From positions 2,567,501 through 2,631,500 of the forward strand of contig NZ_CP020370.1 in the NCBI RefSeq assembly GCF_002813775.1: a DNA stretch of 64,000 nucleotides, given 5' to 3'. A program made the position numbers and the translations under genes. Position 1 is the first letter of the stretch. Every line of letters begins with the position of its first letter. Positions 45,933-57,332 of this stretch are shown piece after piece. The notes beneath the pieces are model-generated. The model had not been told where the DNA came from. It worked only from the letters and a program-made list of their open reading frames with translations, and ran no database searches. Source of the DNA: Candidatus Thiodictyon syntrophicum (GTDB taxonomy: Bacteria; Pseudomonadota; Gammaproteobacteria; Chromatiales; Chromatiaceae).

Positions 45933-46136
45933 GACCGGATCCCTATTGCAACGTTGGATACAACCGGGCCGAGCGGATCGCCCGCCCCCTTGAGGTCGGC
46001 GCATACCGATCCCGGCAATGTCTCGGATCGGGCGCATTGTCGCCGGCCCGATTGCGACGAATTTGGCGGCGCCGGCGTCGTCGGGCGGCAGCCGGTCAGT
46101 TGACCTGGGGCTGGTTCGTCCCCGCGGCCGGATCGG

Positions 46137-46835
46137 TCACGCGCGCTGTCGGTTGCGCGCGCGGCTCGCCCCGGCACCGGCGAGCCCGAATGCCAGCAGC
46201 ATCCAGGTGCCCGGCGCGGGCGCGGCGGCGGCATCGATGCGCACGTTGTCGATCAGCGCGGTGGAGTAGAGCCCGTCGTCGAGTTCGTTCAAGTCGAAAT
46301 AGAGTGTGCCGGTCCTGCCGGCGAGGTCGGCGATGCCGGTGGCGAAACGGGAGAGCCCGTTGCCGAGATCCGGGAGGATCAGCGGGACAAAGGTATTCGG
46401 ATTGTAGAATCCGTTGATGTCGACCGCGACGAACCGGTGGTCGTAGGCAGAATCGAGGTCATCGACGTAGGAGACCTGCAAGAAGTCGGGAACGCCCGTG
46501 CCGCTGCCCCCCGCATCGCCGGTCCCCGGCGCGAGCCCGAGGTCAAAGGTCAAGGTCGTCGCCGTCGGGCCGATCGCGATTGCCTGATAAAGGGTCACCA
46601 TGACGACACCGGAGGCAAACCCGGGAGTCTGGAGGTCCGCTACCCCGCCGGCTGCCGACACGTATCCGCTTGGCGCAAGCACGGTGAAATCGACAAGCGT
46701 ATCGACGGTCTGCCAATTGGCGAGGCCGCCAGGGCCGGCGGAGAAATCACCGTTCACGATGTCGATCGCCCAGGCCTGACCAGTGCCGGCGGAAGCGACC
46801 AGGAAGGCGGCAAACAAGCGCGTGCATCGGCTCAT
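46137..46835 (-). CDS. PEP-CTERM-like exported protein
   Basis: This 232-residue protein has an N-terminal signal peptide (LFAAFLVASAGTGQAWA), a beta-rich body of carbohydrate-binding type (VNGDFSAGPGGLANWQ opening; TGTLYFDLNELDDG), and a C-terminal sorting signal: PAPGTWMLLAFGLAG followed by an Arg-rich tail. This is the PEP-CTERM pattern (Pro-x-Pro, hydrophobic helix, basic end), with APGTW in place of PEPS. Such proteins are processed by an exosortase and are linked to extracellular polymer production; no exosortase is in the window. Start ATG 46835 has aagga upstream. It lies upstream of the giant envelope protein on the same strand. Confidence 0.8.
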   Translation of the reverse strand: MSRCTRLFAAFLVASAGTGQAWAIDIVNGDFSAGPGGLANWQTVDTLVDFTVLAPSGYVSAAGGVADLQTPGFASGVVMVTLYQAIAIGPTATTLTFDLGLAPGTGDAGGSGTGVPDFLQVSYVDDLDSAYDHRFVAVDINGFYNPNTFVPLILPDLGNGLSRFATGIADLAGRTGTLYFDLNELDDGLYSTALIDNVRIDAAAAPAPGTWMLLAFGLAGAGASRARNRQRA

Positions 46836-46845
46836 GTGGACATCC

Positions 46846-47189
46846 TTAACTTGGGAGCAGGCATACGGCCACAAGGTCCGGCGGCCGAACGGCCACGGGC
46901 GCGGCGACAGTCGCCAGTCGTTTCTTCTTGCCTCCGAGGGGGCGTCGCGGGGGCGTCTCTGCGCCCGATCGTCAGAACGCCTGACAGCCCCCTGTCCGCG
47001 CCGCAGACGCGGCACACTTGACTCCCGCGCTTGTGTTACAGAGAACGGATACGGGTCCGGGCAGGAAATTCACCCACCCGCGACCGGATATGGCCGGAAT
47101 TCTAGACATGGTAAGGACGGAAGGCAAGGCTCGATGCTGAGTAAGGCAGGCTGGTGGTTGGTGGAGCAGCGCGGCGGTGGCCTTGCGTT
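46846..47189. other. Gene-free stretch upstream of the PEP-CTERM-like gene
   Basis: Open frames here have no recognisable homology or ribosome sites and look like chance frames in GC-rich DNA. A possible decayed end of the truD relic extends into it from 47190. Confidence 0.4.
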
Positions 47190-47402
47190 CGGCCCCGCAG
47201 GTCGCGAGCTGACGCGGCAAACCGTCGAGCAGAGCCACGTCGCCTTGGCTGGGCGGGTCGCCGCGGCCCCAGAGGGGGCCGGTGGGGTGCAGGTCCAGGC
47301 GGGCGGTGCGCCCGCGCAGGGTGTCATCGATGGTGTCGGCGGGAAACCAGGAGTGGCTGCCGTCCAGATTGAGGCAGTCGCCGGGGAGCGGCCGGTCCCT
47401 TC
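47190..47402 (-). pseudogene. truD: truD remnant (tRNA pseudouridine-13 synthase, C-terminal part)
   Basis: One minus-strand frame reads LPGDCLNLDGSHSWFPAD, then TIDDTLRGRTARLDLHPTGP and LWGRGDPPSQGDVALL. DLHPTGPLWGRG is a hallmark of the end of TruD, and GD-L-LDGSHS-F-AD is the preceding strand. No N-terminal domain or start codon is present, and the sequence decays after about 70 residues. It is a relic, like recB at 3.5 kb. Assignment is from remembered family motifs. Confidence 0.7.
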
Positions 47403-47635
47403 AGCCTTGGCCTGCCGATCCAAGGCTGAAGCCTTGGACTCCACACGCTTGCGCTGCGACGCTTAACTTAACGGCAGCGGGCGAATGCCCCGTCCGGCAT
47501 TGTGCGGTGTCTTCCAGCGCGAGGCCCCAGGACCACGCGCGGCCTCGGTCCGCAACCCCGCCTTTGGCGCAACCCCCGACCCGTGGCACAATCCCCACCC
47601 CCAAGGCGAGGCGAGGCCCGATTTCACCCGTGACC

Positions 47636-48916
47636 ATGTACCCGACTGACCTGTGGACCCTGGACCAGTGGCTCGCCTGGCAGGGCACGCTGACCCCGAA
47701 CCGGATGGAGTTCGGCCTGACGCGTGTGCGCGAGGTCTGGTCGCGGCTGGGCCCCGCCCGGCTCGACTGCCCGGTCATCACGGTCGGGGGCACCAACGGC
47801 AAGGGCTCCTGCGTCGCCTTGATCGAGGCCATGGCCCAGGCGGCCGGCTACAACACCGGCTGCTACAGCTCCCCGCACCTGCTGCGCTACAACGAGCGGG
47901 TGCGCATCGCTGGTGCCGAGGTGAGCGATGCGCTGCTGTGCGCGGCCTTCGCCCGCGTGGATCAGGCCCGCGGGGCCGTGCCGCTGACCTATTTCGAGTT
48001 CGGCACCCTGGCCGCGTTGGACCTCTTCGTGCGCGCCGCGCCGGACCTGGTGGTCCTGGAGGTGGGGCTGGGCGGGCGGCTCGATGCGGTGAATCTGATC
48101 GATGCGGATTGTTCGGTGGTGACCTCCATCGGCCACGACCATACCGCCTGGCTCGGCGAGACACTGGAACTCATCGCCGGCGAGAAGGCCGGGATCTTCC
48201 GCGCCGACCGCCCGGCGGTGATCGGCCAGCCGGACGCCCCCGCGGCCCTGCGCGCGGCGGCCCTGGCGCTCGGTGCCCGGGTGCTGCAGGTGGGCGCGGA
48301 ACTGGGCTGCGCGGCGGCCCCGGAGGGCGGCGGCTGGGTCTGGTCGGGGCCGGACGGGGAGCGCCTGTCGCTGCCGGCCCCGGCGATGCGCGGGAGCTTT
48401 CAGCACCACAATGCCGCCGCGGCCATCGCGGCCCTGCGCGGTCTGCGCGCACGGCTCCCGGTGCCGATCAGCGCCATCCGTGTCGGTCTCGGGCGCGCCC
48501 GCCTGGCGGGCCGCTTCCAGGTCTTCCCCGGGGAGGTCAACTGGATCCTCGACGTGGCGCACAACCAGGAGGCGGCCCTGGCCCTGGCGGAGAATCTGCG
48601 CGCCTTCAAGTGCCCCGGCAAGGTGCGGGCGGTGTTCGGCGTGCTGGCCGACAAGGCGCCCGAGGCGATGGCCGGGCCCCTGTGCCCATTGGTGGACGCC
48701 TGGTACCTGACGGCGAGCGGGGACGCCCGCGCCATGCCGACGGCGCTGCTGGCGCAGCGGCTGCAGGGTGTCCTGCCGGACGCCGGTACGACGGTGCTCC
48801 CGACGGTTGAGGCGGCGCTGGCGGCGGCCTTGGCGGCGTCGGTCGCGGGGGACGCGGTCCTGGTCTTCGGTTCATTCACCACGGTGGGCGAGGCGCTGCG
48901 CGTCAGGGGCGGGTGA
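47636..48916 (+). CDS. folC: Bifunctional dihydrofolate/folylpolyglutamate synthase FolC
   Basis: FolC makes dihydrofolate from dihydropteroate and glutamate and adds further glutamates to folates. The 426-residue Mur-ligase-type enzyme has the P-loop TVGGTNGKGSCVALIE near residue 50, EVGLGGRLDAVNLID near 145, TSIGHDHTAWLGETLELIAGEKAGIFR with metal ligands, and ILDVAHNQEAALALAENL near 305. The start is ATG 47636, with GTG 47630 as an alternative. It leads the folC-dedD-cvpA-purF-metZ row. Confidence 0.95.
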   Translation: MYPTDLWTLDQWLAWQGTLTPNRMEFGLTRVREVWSRLGPARLDCPVITVGGTNGKGSCVALIEAMAQAAGYNTGCYSSPHLLRYNERVRIAGAEVSDALLCAAFARVDQARGAVPLTYFEFGTLAALDLFVRAAPDLVVLEVGLGGRLDAVNLIDADCSVVTSIGHDHTAWLGETLELIAGEKAGIFRADRPAVIGQPDAPAALRAAALALGARVLQVGAELGCAAAPEGGGWVWSGPDGERLSLPAPAMRGSFQHHNAAAAIAALRGLRARLPVPISAIRVGLGRARLAGRFQVFPGEVNWILDVAHNQEAALALAENLRAFKCPGKVRAVFGVLADKAPEAMAGPLCPLVDAWYLTASGDARAMPTALLAQRLQGVLPDAGTTVLPTVEAALAAALAASVAGDAVLVFGSFTTVGEALRVRGG

Positions 48917-49104
48917 GTTTTCCTCATGCTGGTATACTTAGGCGCCGGGCGCTGGGGCGCCGGTGGTTCCCTGCGATCGACCGCGGCGCGAACACCCGGC
49001 AGGCGGTGATGGTGCCCCGCGGCGAGCGGTTTTTGCGTCCCTTTACGGACTAACACCCTTTTTCGGTTCGTGCCGTGCGGCGCGGCCCGCGGAGTCGAGG
49101 CGTG

Positions 49105-49722
49105 ATGCGAGAAGGTGCCAAACAACGGTTGATCGGGGCGGTGGTGATCGTCGCCCTGGCGGTGATCTTCGTCCCCATGCTGTTCGAGCCGCAGTCGCTG
49201 GAGGGTCTGCCGCCGATTCAACAGTCCATCCCGCGCCCGCCGCCCTTCGACCCGGCGGTGAAGACCGAGATCTTTCTGGGGCCGCAGGACTCGGGTGTGG
49301 GGGGGCTCCCGGAGTCGGGGGCGACCGTCTCCCAGCCCTTGGCGCTGCCGCCGCCGGGGGAACCGGTGCGTCCCGCCGCCGGTGCAGCCGAGCCTGCGGC
49401 GGGCGCCGCCGCGAAGACCCCGGCCGCCGTCGCCCCGGCGGCGGGCAAGCCCGGCAAGGCGCCGGCCCCGGGCGCCAACGCCGGGATGCCCTCCTGGGTG
49501 ATCCAGGTCGCGAGCAGCCCGAACCAGGCGGGTGCGGCGGAACTGGAGGGCAAACTGCGTGCGGACGGTTTTGCCGCCTTCACCGAGAAGGCCGAGGTGA
49601 ACGGCCGGGCCTTCTATCGGGTCCAGGTGGGGCCGCAGTTGGAGCGCGCCCAGGCCGAGCAGACGGTCGCCCGGCTGCGTGAGAAACACAAGGTCGATCC
49701 GATGATCAAGAGCTATCCATAA
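49105..49722 (+). CDS. dedD: DedD-like SPOR domain protein
   Basis: This 205-residue protein is a bitopic inner-membrane protein. The N-terminus, QRLIGAVVIVALAVIFVPMLF, is one membrane helix. A Pro/Ala/Gly-rich linker follows. The C-terminus (WVIQVASSPNQAGAAELEGKLRADGFAAF ... YRVQVGPQLERAQAEQTVARL) is a SPOR domain, which binds septal peptidoglycan. It is recruited to the division site. The length is close to E. coli DedD (220). The order folC-dedD-cvpA-purF is conserved in gammaproteobacteria. Confidence 0.92.
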   Translation: MREGAKQRLIGAVVIVALAVIFVPMLFEPQSLEGLPPIQQSIPRPPPFDPAVKTEIFLGPQDSGVGGLPESGATVSQPLALPPPGEPVRPAAGAAEPAAGAAAKTPAAVAPAAGKPGKAPAPGANAGMPSWVIQVASSPNQAGAAELEGKLRADGFAAFTEKAEVNGRAFYRVQVGPQLERAQAEQTVARLREKHKVDPMIKSYP

Positions 49723-49770
49723 GCGCTATCCACAAGGGCCGCACAGGCGCGCCCGTGCCGGGGAACTGAA

Positions 49771-50262
49771 ATGAACTGGATCGATGCGGCCGTGATTGCG
49801 GTCATTTTCCTGTCCGCCCTGGTCGGACTGGCGCGGGGGCTGATCCGCGAGGTCATGTCGCTGGCCGTGTGGCTGGCGGCGATCGGGGTCGGCTATCTCT
49901 ATTACAAGCCGTTCGCCGAGACCCTGACGCCCTTTATCGCCCAGCCGGGCGTGCGCCTGGGGGTCGCCTTCGTCCTGCTGGTGCTGGTGGTGTTGATCCT
50001 GGGGGCCATCCTGGGTGCGCTGCTGAGCGCCCTGGTCGACAAGACCGGTCTCTCCGGGGTCGATCGCGTCCTGGGGCTGCTCTTCGGCGCGGCGCGCGGC
50101 GGCGTGCTGGTGGCCATGGCGGTCTTCCTGGCGAGCCTTACCCCCCTGGCCGACGAGACCTGGTGGCAGGAGTCACCGGTGATCGCGCAGTGCCAACAGG
50201 CCGCCGATTGGCTCCTGAGTCTGGTCCCTCCCGCGCTGCAGGATCAACTGAAGAAGGTCTGA
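49771..50262 (+). CDS. cvpA: CvpA family membrane protein
   Basis: This 163-residue inner-membrane protein has four predicted helices, at about residues 5-22, 30-48, 63-88 and 103-122, as in Cvp[31 protein letters not shown] is the family N-terminus, and [22 protein letters not shown] is the conserved loop. It was named for colicin V production in E. coli; its basic role is still debated. It precedes purF as in E. coli. Confidence 0.94.
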   Translation: MNWIDAAVIAVIFLSALVGLARGLIREVMSLAVWLAAIGVGYLYYKPFAETLTPFIAQPGVRLGVAFVLLVLVVLILGAILGALLSALVDKTGLSGVDRVLGLLFGAARGGVLVAMAVFLASLTPLADETWWQESPVIAQCQQAADWLLSLVPPALQDQLKKV

Positions 50263-50353
50263 GCGGGGTTGCAACGCGGCCTGTTCTCGGGTAGCGTGGC
50301 CGGTTCCCCGTCCTTCCGTGTCCGTTGTTCGCGGACGCGCGAGTGAGGTCCCC

Positions 50354-51845
<1,492 letters not shown>

Positions 51846-51871
<26 letters not shown>

Positions 51872-53090
51872 CCTTGAACCCGGCGCCGACTCCCGGCGCG
51901 ATCCCGCCGGCGAACCCGGCTTCGCCACCCGTGCGGTGCGCACCGGCCACCGCCGCACCGGCGAGGGGGAGCACGGCGAGCCGATCTTCACCACCTCCAG
52001 TTTCGTCTTCGAGAGCGCCGCACAGGCCGCCGCGCGCTTCAGCGGCGACAGCCCGGGGAACATCTATTCCCGTTTCACCAACCCCACGGTGCGCGCGTTC
52101 GAGGAGCGGCTGGCGTCCCTGGAGGGCGGGGAGGCCTGTGTCGCCACCGCCTCCGGTATGGCCGCCATCCTGGCCGTCTGCATGGGGCTGCTCCAGTCCG
52201 GGGACCATATCGTTGCCTCGCGCAGCCTCTTCGGCAGCACCACGATGCTGTTCAACAAGTACCTGAGCCGCTTCGGCATCGCCACCAGCTATTGCACCCT
52301 GAGCGAACTCGCTGCCTGGGACGCGGCCATCCGCCCGCAGACTCGCCTGCTGTTCTGCGAGACCCCGTCCAACCCCCTGACCGAGATGGTGGATCTGCGC
52401 GCCCTGGCGGAACTGGCCCGGCGCCGCAACTGCCTGCTGGCGGTGGACAACTGCTTCTGTACCCCGGCCCTGCAGCGCCCGCTGGAACTGGGCGCGGATC
52501 TGGTTATCCACTCCGCCACCAAGTACCTGGACGGGCAGGGCCGGTGTGTCGGCGGCGCCGTGGTGGGCGACCGCAAACGGGTCGGCGAGGAGGTCTACGG
52601 GGTACTGCGCACCGCCGGGCCGACCTTGAGCCCGTTCAACGCCTGGGTCTTCCTCAAGGGACTGGAGACCCTGGAACTGCGCATGGAGGCCCACTCCCGC
52701 GGCGCCGCCCGGCTCGCGGACTGGCTGGCCGTCCAACCCGGGGTGGAGCGCGTCTACTATCCGGGGCGCCCGGAGCACCCCCAGCACCACCTGGTCGGTG
52801 CGCAGCAGCGCGGCGGCGGCGGCATCGTCGCCTTCGACGTGCGCGGCGCGCGCCCCGGTGCCTGGGGCCTGATCGACGCCACGCGGCTCCTCTCCATCAC
52901 CGCCAATTTAGGCGACACCAAGAGCACCATCACCCACCCCGCCAGCACCACCCACGGCCGCCTGAGCCCGCAGGAGCGCGCTGCCTCGGGCATCGGTGAG
53001 GGGCTGGTCCGGGTCGCCGTGGGGCTCGAATCCATGGCCGATATCGAGGCCGACTTGGCGCGGGGGCTCGCGCTGGTCCCGGTCGCTTAG
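51846..53090 (+). CDS. metZ: O-succinylhomoserine sulfhydrylase MetZ
   Basis: MetZ is a pyridoxal-phosphate enzyme that makes homocysteine from O-succinylhomoserine and sulfide, bypassing cystathionine. [31 protein letters not shown] is the family start region. The PLP Lys lies in [16 protein letters not shown], and [22 protein letters not shown] ends the substrate site. No ATG exists in the right place. TTG 51846, inside the purF end, is the best start and gives about 414 residues. The start site is thus uncertain by some 20 codons. Confidence 0.92.
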
Positions 53091-53129
53091 TCTGCACCCG
53101 CGCCACACCGCGATCGGGTGAGTATCCCC

Positions 53130-53163
53130 GTAGGATGGGCAGAGCGAGAGCGATGCCCATCGT
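53130..53163. repeat. GTAGGATGGGCAGAGCG repeat, copy 2
   Basis: gtaggatgggcagagcgaga followed by gcgatgcccatcg is a relative of 36735-36766, with the same hairpin (gatgggc / gcccatc). It fills the gap between the convergent metZ and Uma2 genes. Confidence 0.65.
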
Positions 53164-53191
53164 CTGCACGCAACTCAGGCGTCGCCGTCAT

Positions 53192-54007
53192 TCACCCCTC
53201 GGTAAGGTCGTCGAAGATTCGCTCGGCCTGATCGACGCTGGCCGCGGCCAGCAGCCAGCGATCGAGTTGGGCGCTGTCCCGGCAGGCCGCGACACGGGCG
53301 CGGGTCTGCGCGTCCACGGCGATGCGGCGTCCCGCGAGCAGGTTCAGGACCGCCGCGGCGAGGCCCTCGTCGCGGCCCTCGTCGCGCCCTTCGTCGCGCC
53401 CTTCGGCGCGTACTGCCTCCAGGTCCGCATAGCCGAAGCGCTGCAAGAGGTTGCGCAGCGTCGCGCGGTGGCTGGCCGTGCGGTCGAAGAGTGCGTCGAC
53501 CGGCACCGGGTTGCGCAGGATGCCGGGCGCGCTCAGGTCTTCCCCGGGGTGCGCGACCCGCATCGGTTGCCCGGACTCATAGACCTCCACGCGGCGCGGG
53601 CCGGTCAGGCGTGCCACCCAGACCAGGCGGGTGCCGTGGCCGATCAGTTCGGCGATTTTGGCCTGGAGGTCCTTCTCGTCCTGGCCGCGGGCGGCATATT
53701 CGAGTGCCAGGGGCGGCACCGCGCGAATCCAGCCGCGCTCCGCGCCGGGGGCGGCGATGGCGACATCCGGGGCGCGCAGCATCCCGGGTTCGGGTGAAAA
53801 GCCCGCATCGACCCCCGCCCATTCCACGTCCGGGTCGCTGCCCAGCACGGCGGCGCCGGTGAGATTGCCGGCGGCGTGCTCGGGTCCGGCGGGGGCGCAG
53901 TAGAGCGGGTGGCCCTGGGAGAGTTCATAGCGGTCCCCGTCGCGCAGTTGATCCGCGTGAAAGGGGCCTTGCTCCGGTTTGGGCGCGCGGGCGGGGATGT
54001 TGCTCAT
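53192..54007 (-). CDS. Uma2 family endonuclease-like protein
   Basis: This 271-residue protein contains the Uma2/DUF820 core: MLRAPDVAIAAPG, PPLALEYAARGQDEKDLQAKIAEL and TRLVWVARLTGPRRVEVYESG, a PD-(D/E)xK-type fold (residues about 75-165). A C-terminal part has GRDEGRDEGRDEG (13 residues of tandem DEGR units, encoded by an exact 12-base repeat) and a helical end. The role of these very abundant proteins is unclear. This copy appears intact, unlike the two remnants at 36.4 and 37.5 kb. Confidence 0.82.
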   Translation of the reverse strand: MSNIPARAPKPEQGPFHADQLRDGDRYELSQGHPLYCAPAGPEHAAGNLTGAAVLGSDPDVEWAGVDAGFSPEPGMLRAPDVAIAAPGAERGWIRAVPPLALEYAARGQDEKDLQAKIAELIGHGTRLVWVARLTGPRRVEVYESGQPMRVAHPGEDLSAPGILRNPVPVDALFDRTASHRATLRNLLQRFGYADLEAVRAEGRDEGRDEGRDEGLAAAVLNLLAGRRIAVDAQTRARVAACRDSAQLDRWLLAAASVDQAERIFDDLTEG

Positions 54008-54106
54008 GGCTCAAGGGTCCTCAGTCGTCGAGGGCTTCAGTTTGCACGCGGGGCCTGCGTTTGCAAGCGGGAAGATCCGGACCGCCGGTTGACGCGCGGT
54101 GGCTGG

Positions 54107-54126
54107 TCCGCGCAGCGGACCCTACG
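54107..54126. repeat. Short palindromic repeat, GTCCGC-CAGCGGACC type
   Basis: Third copy of gtccgcgcagcggaccctac, identical to that at 3837-3856. It lies in the 286-base gap upstream of gltI, where no further gene was seen. Confidence 0.7.
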
Positions 54127-54293
54127 GGGGCTCCGGGCGGAGCGGGCGCATTCCCCGACCGCGAAAAGCCCTGGCGTACCGTCGCTCAGTCGGTCAAAAT
54201 CCCCCGGCAGAGCAAGCCGCCAAGCTCCGGCCTCGGCGCCGGTGGTCAGCGCTGTTCGTTCGCGCCCCATCCCACCCCCCCCGGAGCTACCCT

Positions 54294-55190
54294 ATGAAAC
54301 TGCCCCGTCTCGCCACCGCGGTGCTCGGCTGCGCGCTGCTCGCCGGTTTCGTCCAGGCCGAAGAGCAGACTGGAACGCTCTCGAAGATCAAGGACTCCGG
54401 TTCCATCACCCTGGGTCACCGGGAATCCTCGATCCCCTTCTCCTATTACGACGACAAGCAGCAGGTCATCGGCTATTCGCAGGAGATCGCGCTCAAGGTC
54501 GTGGATGCGATCAAGCGCGAGTTGCAGCTCCCGAAACTCAAGGTCAGACTCAATCCGGTGACCTCCCAGAATCGGATTACGCTGATCCAGAACGGTACCG
54601 TCGACCTCGAATGCGGTTCGACCACCAACAACGCCGAGCGTCAGAAGCAGGTCGCCTTTTCCGACAGCATCTTTGTCGTCGGCACCCGGCTGCTGACCAG
54701 GAAGGATTCCGGCATCAAGGACTTTCCCGACCTCGCCGGCAAGACCGTGGTGACCACGGCCGGCACCACCTCCGAGCGGCTGATCCGCAAGCTCAACGAA
54801 GACAAGAACATGAAGATGCAGATCGTCTCCGCCAAGGATCACGGCGAGTCCTTCCTGATGCTGGAGACCGGCCGCGCGGTCGCCTTCATGATGGACGATG
54901 CACTGCTCTATGGTGAGCTGGCCAAGGCCAAGCGCCCGGGCGACTGGGTCGTGGTGGGTACGCCGCAATCCCTGGAGGCCTACGGCTGCGTCATGCGCAA
55001 GGATGATCCCGAATTCAAACAACTGGTGGACGCGACCATTGCGGGGTTACAGAAGAGCGGCGAGGCGAAGGCACTCTATACCAAGTGGTTCGAGACGCCG
55101 ATCCCGCCCAAGGGGCTGAACCTGAATTTCCCGCTCTCCGCGGAAATGCAGAAGCTCTATGCCAATCCCAATGACCAGGCCTATCCATGA
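54294..55190 (+). CDS. gltI: Glutamate/aspartate ABC transporter substrate-binding protein
   Basis: This is the periplasmic binding protein of a polar-amino-acid uptake system. The 298-residue protein has a signal peptide (KLPRLATAVLGCALLAGFVQA) and the family segments ITLGHRESSIPFSYYDDKQQVIGYSQEI, LDLECGSTTNNAERQKQVAFS and TTSERLIRKLN. The closest known family is GltI/DEBP for glutamate and aspartate. The stop overlaps gltJ by four bases (ATGA at 55187-55190). No promoter was identified in the preceding GC-rich gap. Confidence 0.92.
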   Translation: MKLPRLATAVLGCALLAGFVQAEEQTGTLSKIKDSGSITLGHRESSIPFSYYDDKQQVIGYSQEIALKVVDAIKRELQLPKLKVRLNPVTSQNRITLIQNGTVDLECGSTTNNAERQKQVAFSDSIFVVGTRLLTRKDSGIKDFPDLAGKTVVTTAGTTSERLIRKLNEDKNMKMQIVSAKDHGESFLMLETGRAVAFMMDDALLYGELAKAKRPGDWVVVGTPQSLEAYGCVMRKDDPEFKQLVDATIAGLQKSGEAKALYTKWFETPIPPKGLNLNFPLSAEMQKLYANPNDQAYP

Positions 55191-55924
55191 GCTACAGTTG
55201 GAATTGGGCCGTCTTCCTGAGCCCGACCCCGTCGGGCGATGCGACCTATCTCGACTGGCTGCTGCAAGGTCTCCAATGGACGCTGATGCTGTCCTTGGGC
55301 GCCTGGGTCATCGCCTTCCTCCTGGGGACCCTGCTCGGGGTATTGCGCACGGTGCCGAACCGCTGGTTGTCGCGGCTGGCCGCGGCCTATGTCGAGGCCT
55401 TCCGCAACGTGCCGCTGCTGGTCCAGTTGTTCACCTGGTATTTCGTCATCCCGGAATTGCTGCCGAGACCCTGGGGGGATGCCATCAAGCAGACTGACCC
55501 GCTGACGCAGCAATTCCTCGCGGCCCTGCTGTGCCTGGGCTGTTTCACCGCGGCGCGGGTCTGCGAGCAGGTGCGGGCCGGCCTCGGCTCGCTCCCGCGC
55601 GGGCAGCGGGCGGCCGGGCTGGCCCTGGGTCTGACCCTGCCCCAGACCTATCGCTATGTCCTGCTGCCGGGCGCGCTGCGTCTCATATTGCCGCCGCTGA
55701 CGTCTGAGTTTCTCAATATCTTCAAGAACTCGGCGGTTGCCTCGACGATCGGGCTGATCGAGTTGTCGCGTCAGAGTCAGCAACTCGTCGATTACACCGC
55801 CCAAGCCTATGAGGCCTTCATCGCCGTCACCCTGATGTATGTGCTCATCAATGTCGCGGTGATGTTCGGTATGCGCTGGCTGGAGCACCGGACCCGGATA
55901 CCCGGCACCATCGGGGGCAAGTGA
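55187..55924 (+). CDS. gltJ: Glutamate/aspartate ABC transporter permease GltJ
   Basis: This inner-membrane permease has 245 residues and about five membrane helices. It has the amino-acid permease loop [24 protein letters not shown] and the EAA-like segment [31 protein letters not shown] that contacts the ATPase. [10 protein letters not shown] is the family N-terminus. It overlaps gltI and gltK, so the four genes form one operon. Confidence 0.94.
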   Translation: MSYSWNWAVFLSPTPSGDATYLDWLLQGLQWTLMLSLGAWVIAFLLGTLLGVLRTVPNRWLSRLAAAYVEAFRNVPLLVQLFTWYFVIPELLPRPWGDAIKQTDPLTQQFLAALLCLGCFTAARVCEQVRAGLGSLPRGQRAAGLALGLTLPQTYRYVLLPGALRLILPPLTSEFLNIFKNSAVASTIGLIELSRQSQQLVDYTAQAYEAFIAVTLMYVLINVAVMFGMRWLEHRTRIPGTIGGK

Positions 55925-56601
55925 TGTACGAATTCGACTTCAGTTCGATCCTCGGTGCCCTGCCGATCCTGGGCCACGGGATGCTGGTGACGCTCGAGAT
56001 CACCCTGACCGCCATCGTTGTCGGCATCGTCTGGGGGACCCTGCTCGCCCTGGCCCGGCTGTCGGCGATTCGCCCGCTGGCCTGGCTCGCCGCCGGCTAT
56101 GTCAACCTGTTCCGCGCCGTGCCGCTGGTGATGGTGATCCTGTGGTTCTATCTGATCGTGCCGGCCTTGCTCTCGGACGTGCTCGGCGTCGCTGCGGGGA
56201 GCGACATCCGTATGGTCTCGGCCCTGGTCGCCTTTGCGCTGTTCGAGTCCGCCTATTATGCGGAGATCATCCGCGCCGGGGTGCAGAGTGTACCCAAGGG
56301 CCAGGTCAACGCCGCCTATGCGCTGGGTATGCCATACTCCCTGACGATGCGCCTGGTGGTGCTGCCGCAGGCCTTCCGCAACATGCTGCCGCTGCTGCTG
56401 ACGCAGGCGATCATCCTGTTCCAGGATACCTCGCTCGTCTATGTCATCGGCCTGGCGGATTTCTTCGGCGCGGCCTACAAGGTCGGTGATCGCGACGGAC
56501 GCCTGGTGGAACTGGTGCTCTTTGCCGGCGCCGTCTATTTCGTCCTGTGCTTCGGCGCATCGCTCCTGGTGCGGCAACTGCAGAAGAGGTTTGCCACATG
56601 A
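55924..56601 (+). CDS. gltK: Glutamate/aspartate ABC transporter permease GltK
   Basis: This second permease has 225 residues. It begins [27 protein letters not shown] and has [20 protein letters not shown] and the EAA-like loop [36 protein letters not shown] 55924 shares its A with the gltJ stop (TGATG). The stop overlaps gltL (ATGA at 56598-56601). Confidence 0.94.
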   Translation: MYEFDFSSILGALPILGHGMLVTLEITLTAIVVGIVWGTLLALARLSAIRPLAWLAAGYVNLFRAVPLVMVILWFYLIVPALLSDVLGVAAGSDIRMVSALVAFALFESAYYAEIIRAGVQSVPKGQVNAAYALGMPYSLTMRLVVLPQAFRNMLPLLLTQAIILFQDTSLVYVIGLADFFGAAYKVGDRDGRLVELVLFAGAVYFVLCFGASLLVRQLQKRFAT

Positions 56602-57332
56602 GCATGATTAAGATCGAGCAGGTCTCCAAGTGGTACGGCGCCTTTCAGGTGCTGGCCGACTGCACCACCCATGTGAACAAGGGCGAGGTGGTGGTGGTTT
56701 GCGGCCCCTCGGGCTCCGGCAAGAGCACCCTGATCCGCTGCGTGAATGGCCTGGAGGCCATCCAGCAGGGCAACATCATCGTCAACGGGACTGCGCTCGC
56801 CGATCCCAAGACCAATCTGTCGAAACTGCGCTCCCACGTTGGCATGGTCTTCCAGAATTTCGAGCTGTTCCCGCACATGAGTGTCACCGACAACCTGACC
56901 ATCGGGCAGATCAGGGTGCTCGGGCGCTCTAAAGACGAGGCCCAGGCCCGCGGTCTCAAGATGCTCGATCGGGTCGGCCTCAAGGCCCAGGCCGCCAAGT
57001 ACCCCGGCGCCCTGTCCGGCGGTCAGCAGCAGCGCGTCGCCATCGCCCGGGCGCTCGCGATGGACCCGATCTGTATGTTGTTCGACGAGCCGACCTCCGC
57101 GCTCGACCCCGAAATGGTCAATGAGGTGCTGGATGTCATGGTCGAGCTGGCGACCGAGGGCATGACCATGATGTGCGTGACCCACGAAATGGGCTTCGCG
57201 CGCAAGGTCGCCGACCGGGTGATCTTCATGGACCATGGGCGCATCGTCGAGGACGCGGCCAAGAGCGACTTCTTCGGCACCCCGCGCTCGGAGCGGGCGC
57301 AGTTGTTCCTGTCCAAGATACTCCAGCACTGA
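56598..57332 (+). CDS. gltL: Glutamate/aspartate ABC transporter ATP-binding protein GltL
   Basis: This 244-residue ATPase powers the gltIJK system. It has Walker [10 protein letters not shown] near residue 35, the Q loop [14 protein letters not shown], signature [15 protein letters not shown], Walker [13 protein letters not shown] and the H loop THEMGF. The length is that of amino-acid transporter ATPases (about 241). ATG 56598 overlaps the gltK stop. Confidence 0.96.
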   Translation: MSMIKIEQVSKWYGAFQVLADCTTHVNKGEVVVVCGPSGSGKSTLIRCVNGLEAIQQGNIIVNGTALADPKTNLSKLRSHVGMVFQNFELFPHMSVTDNLTIGQIRVLGRSKDEAQARGLKMLDRVGLKAQAAKYPGALSGGQQQRVAIARALAMDPICMLFDEPTSALDPEMVNEVLDVMVELATEGMTMMCVTHEMGFARKVADRVIFMDHGRIVEDAAKSDFFGTPRSERAQLFLSKILQH

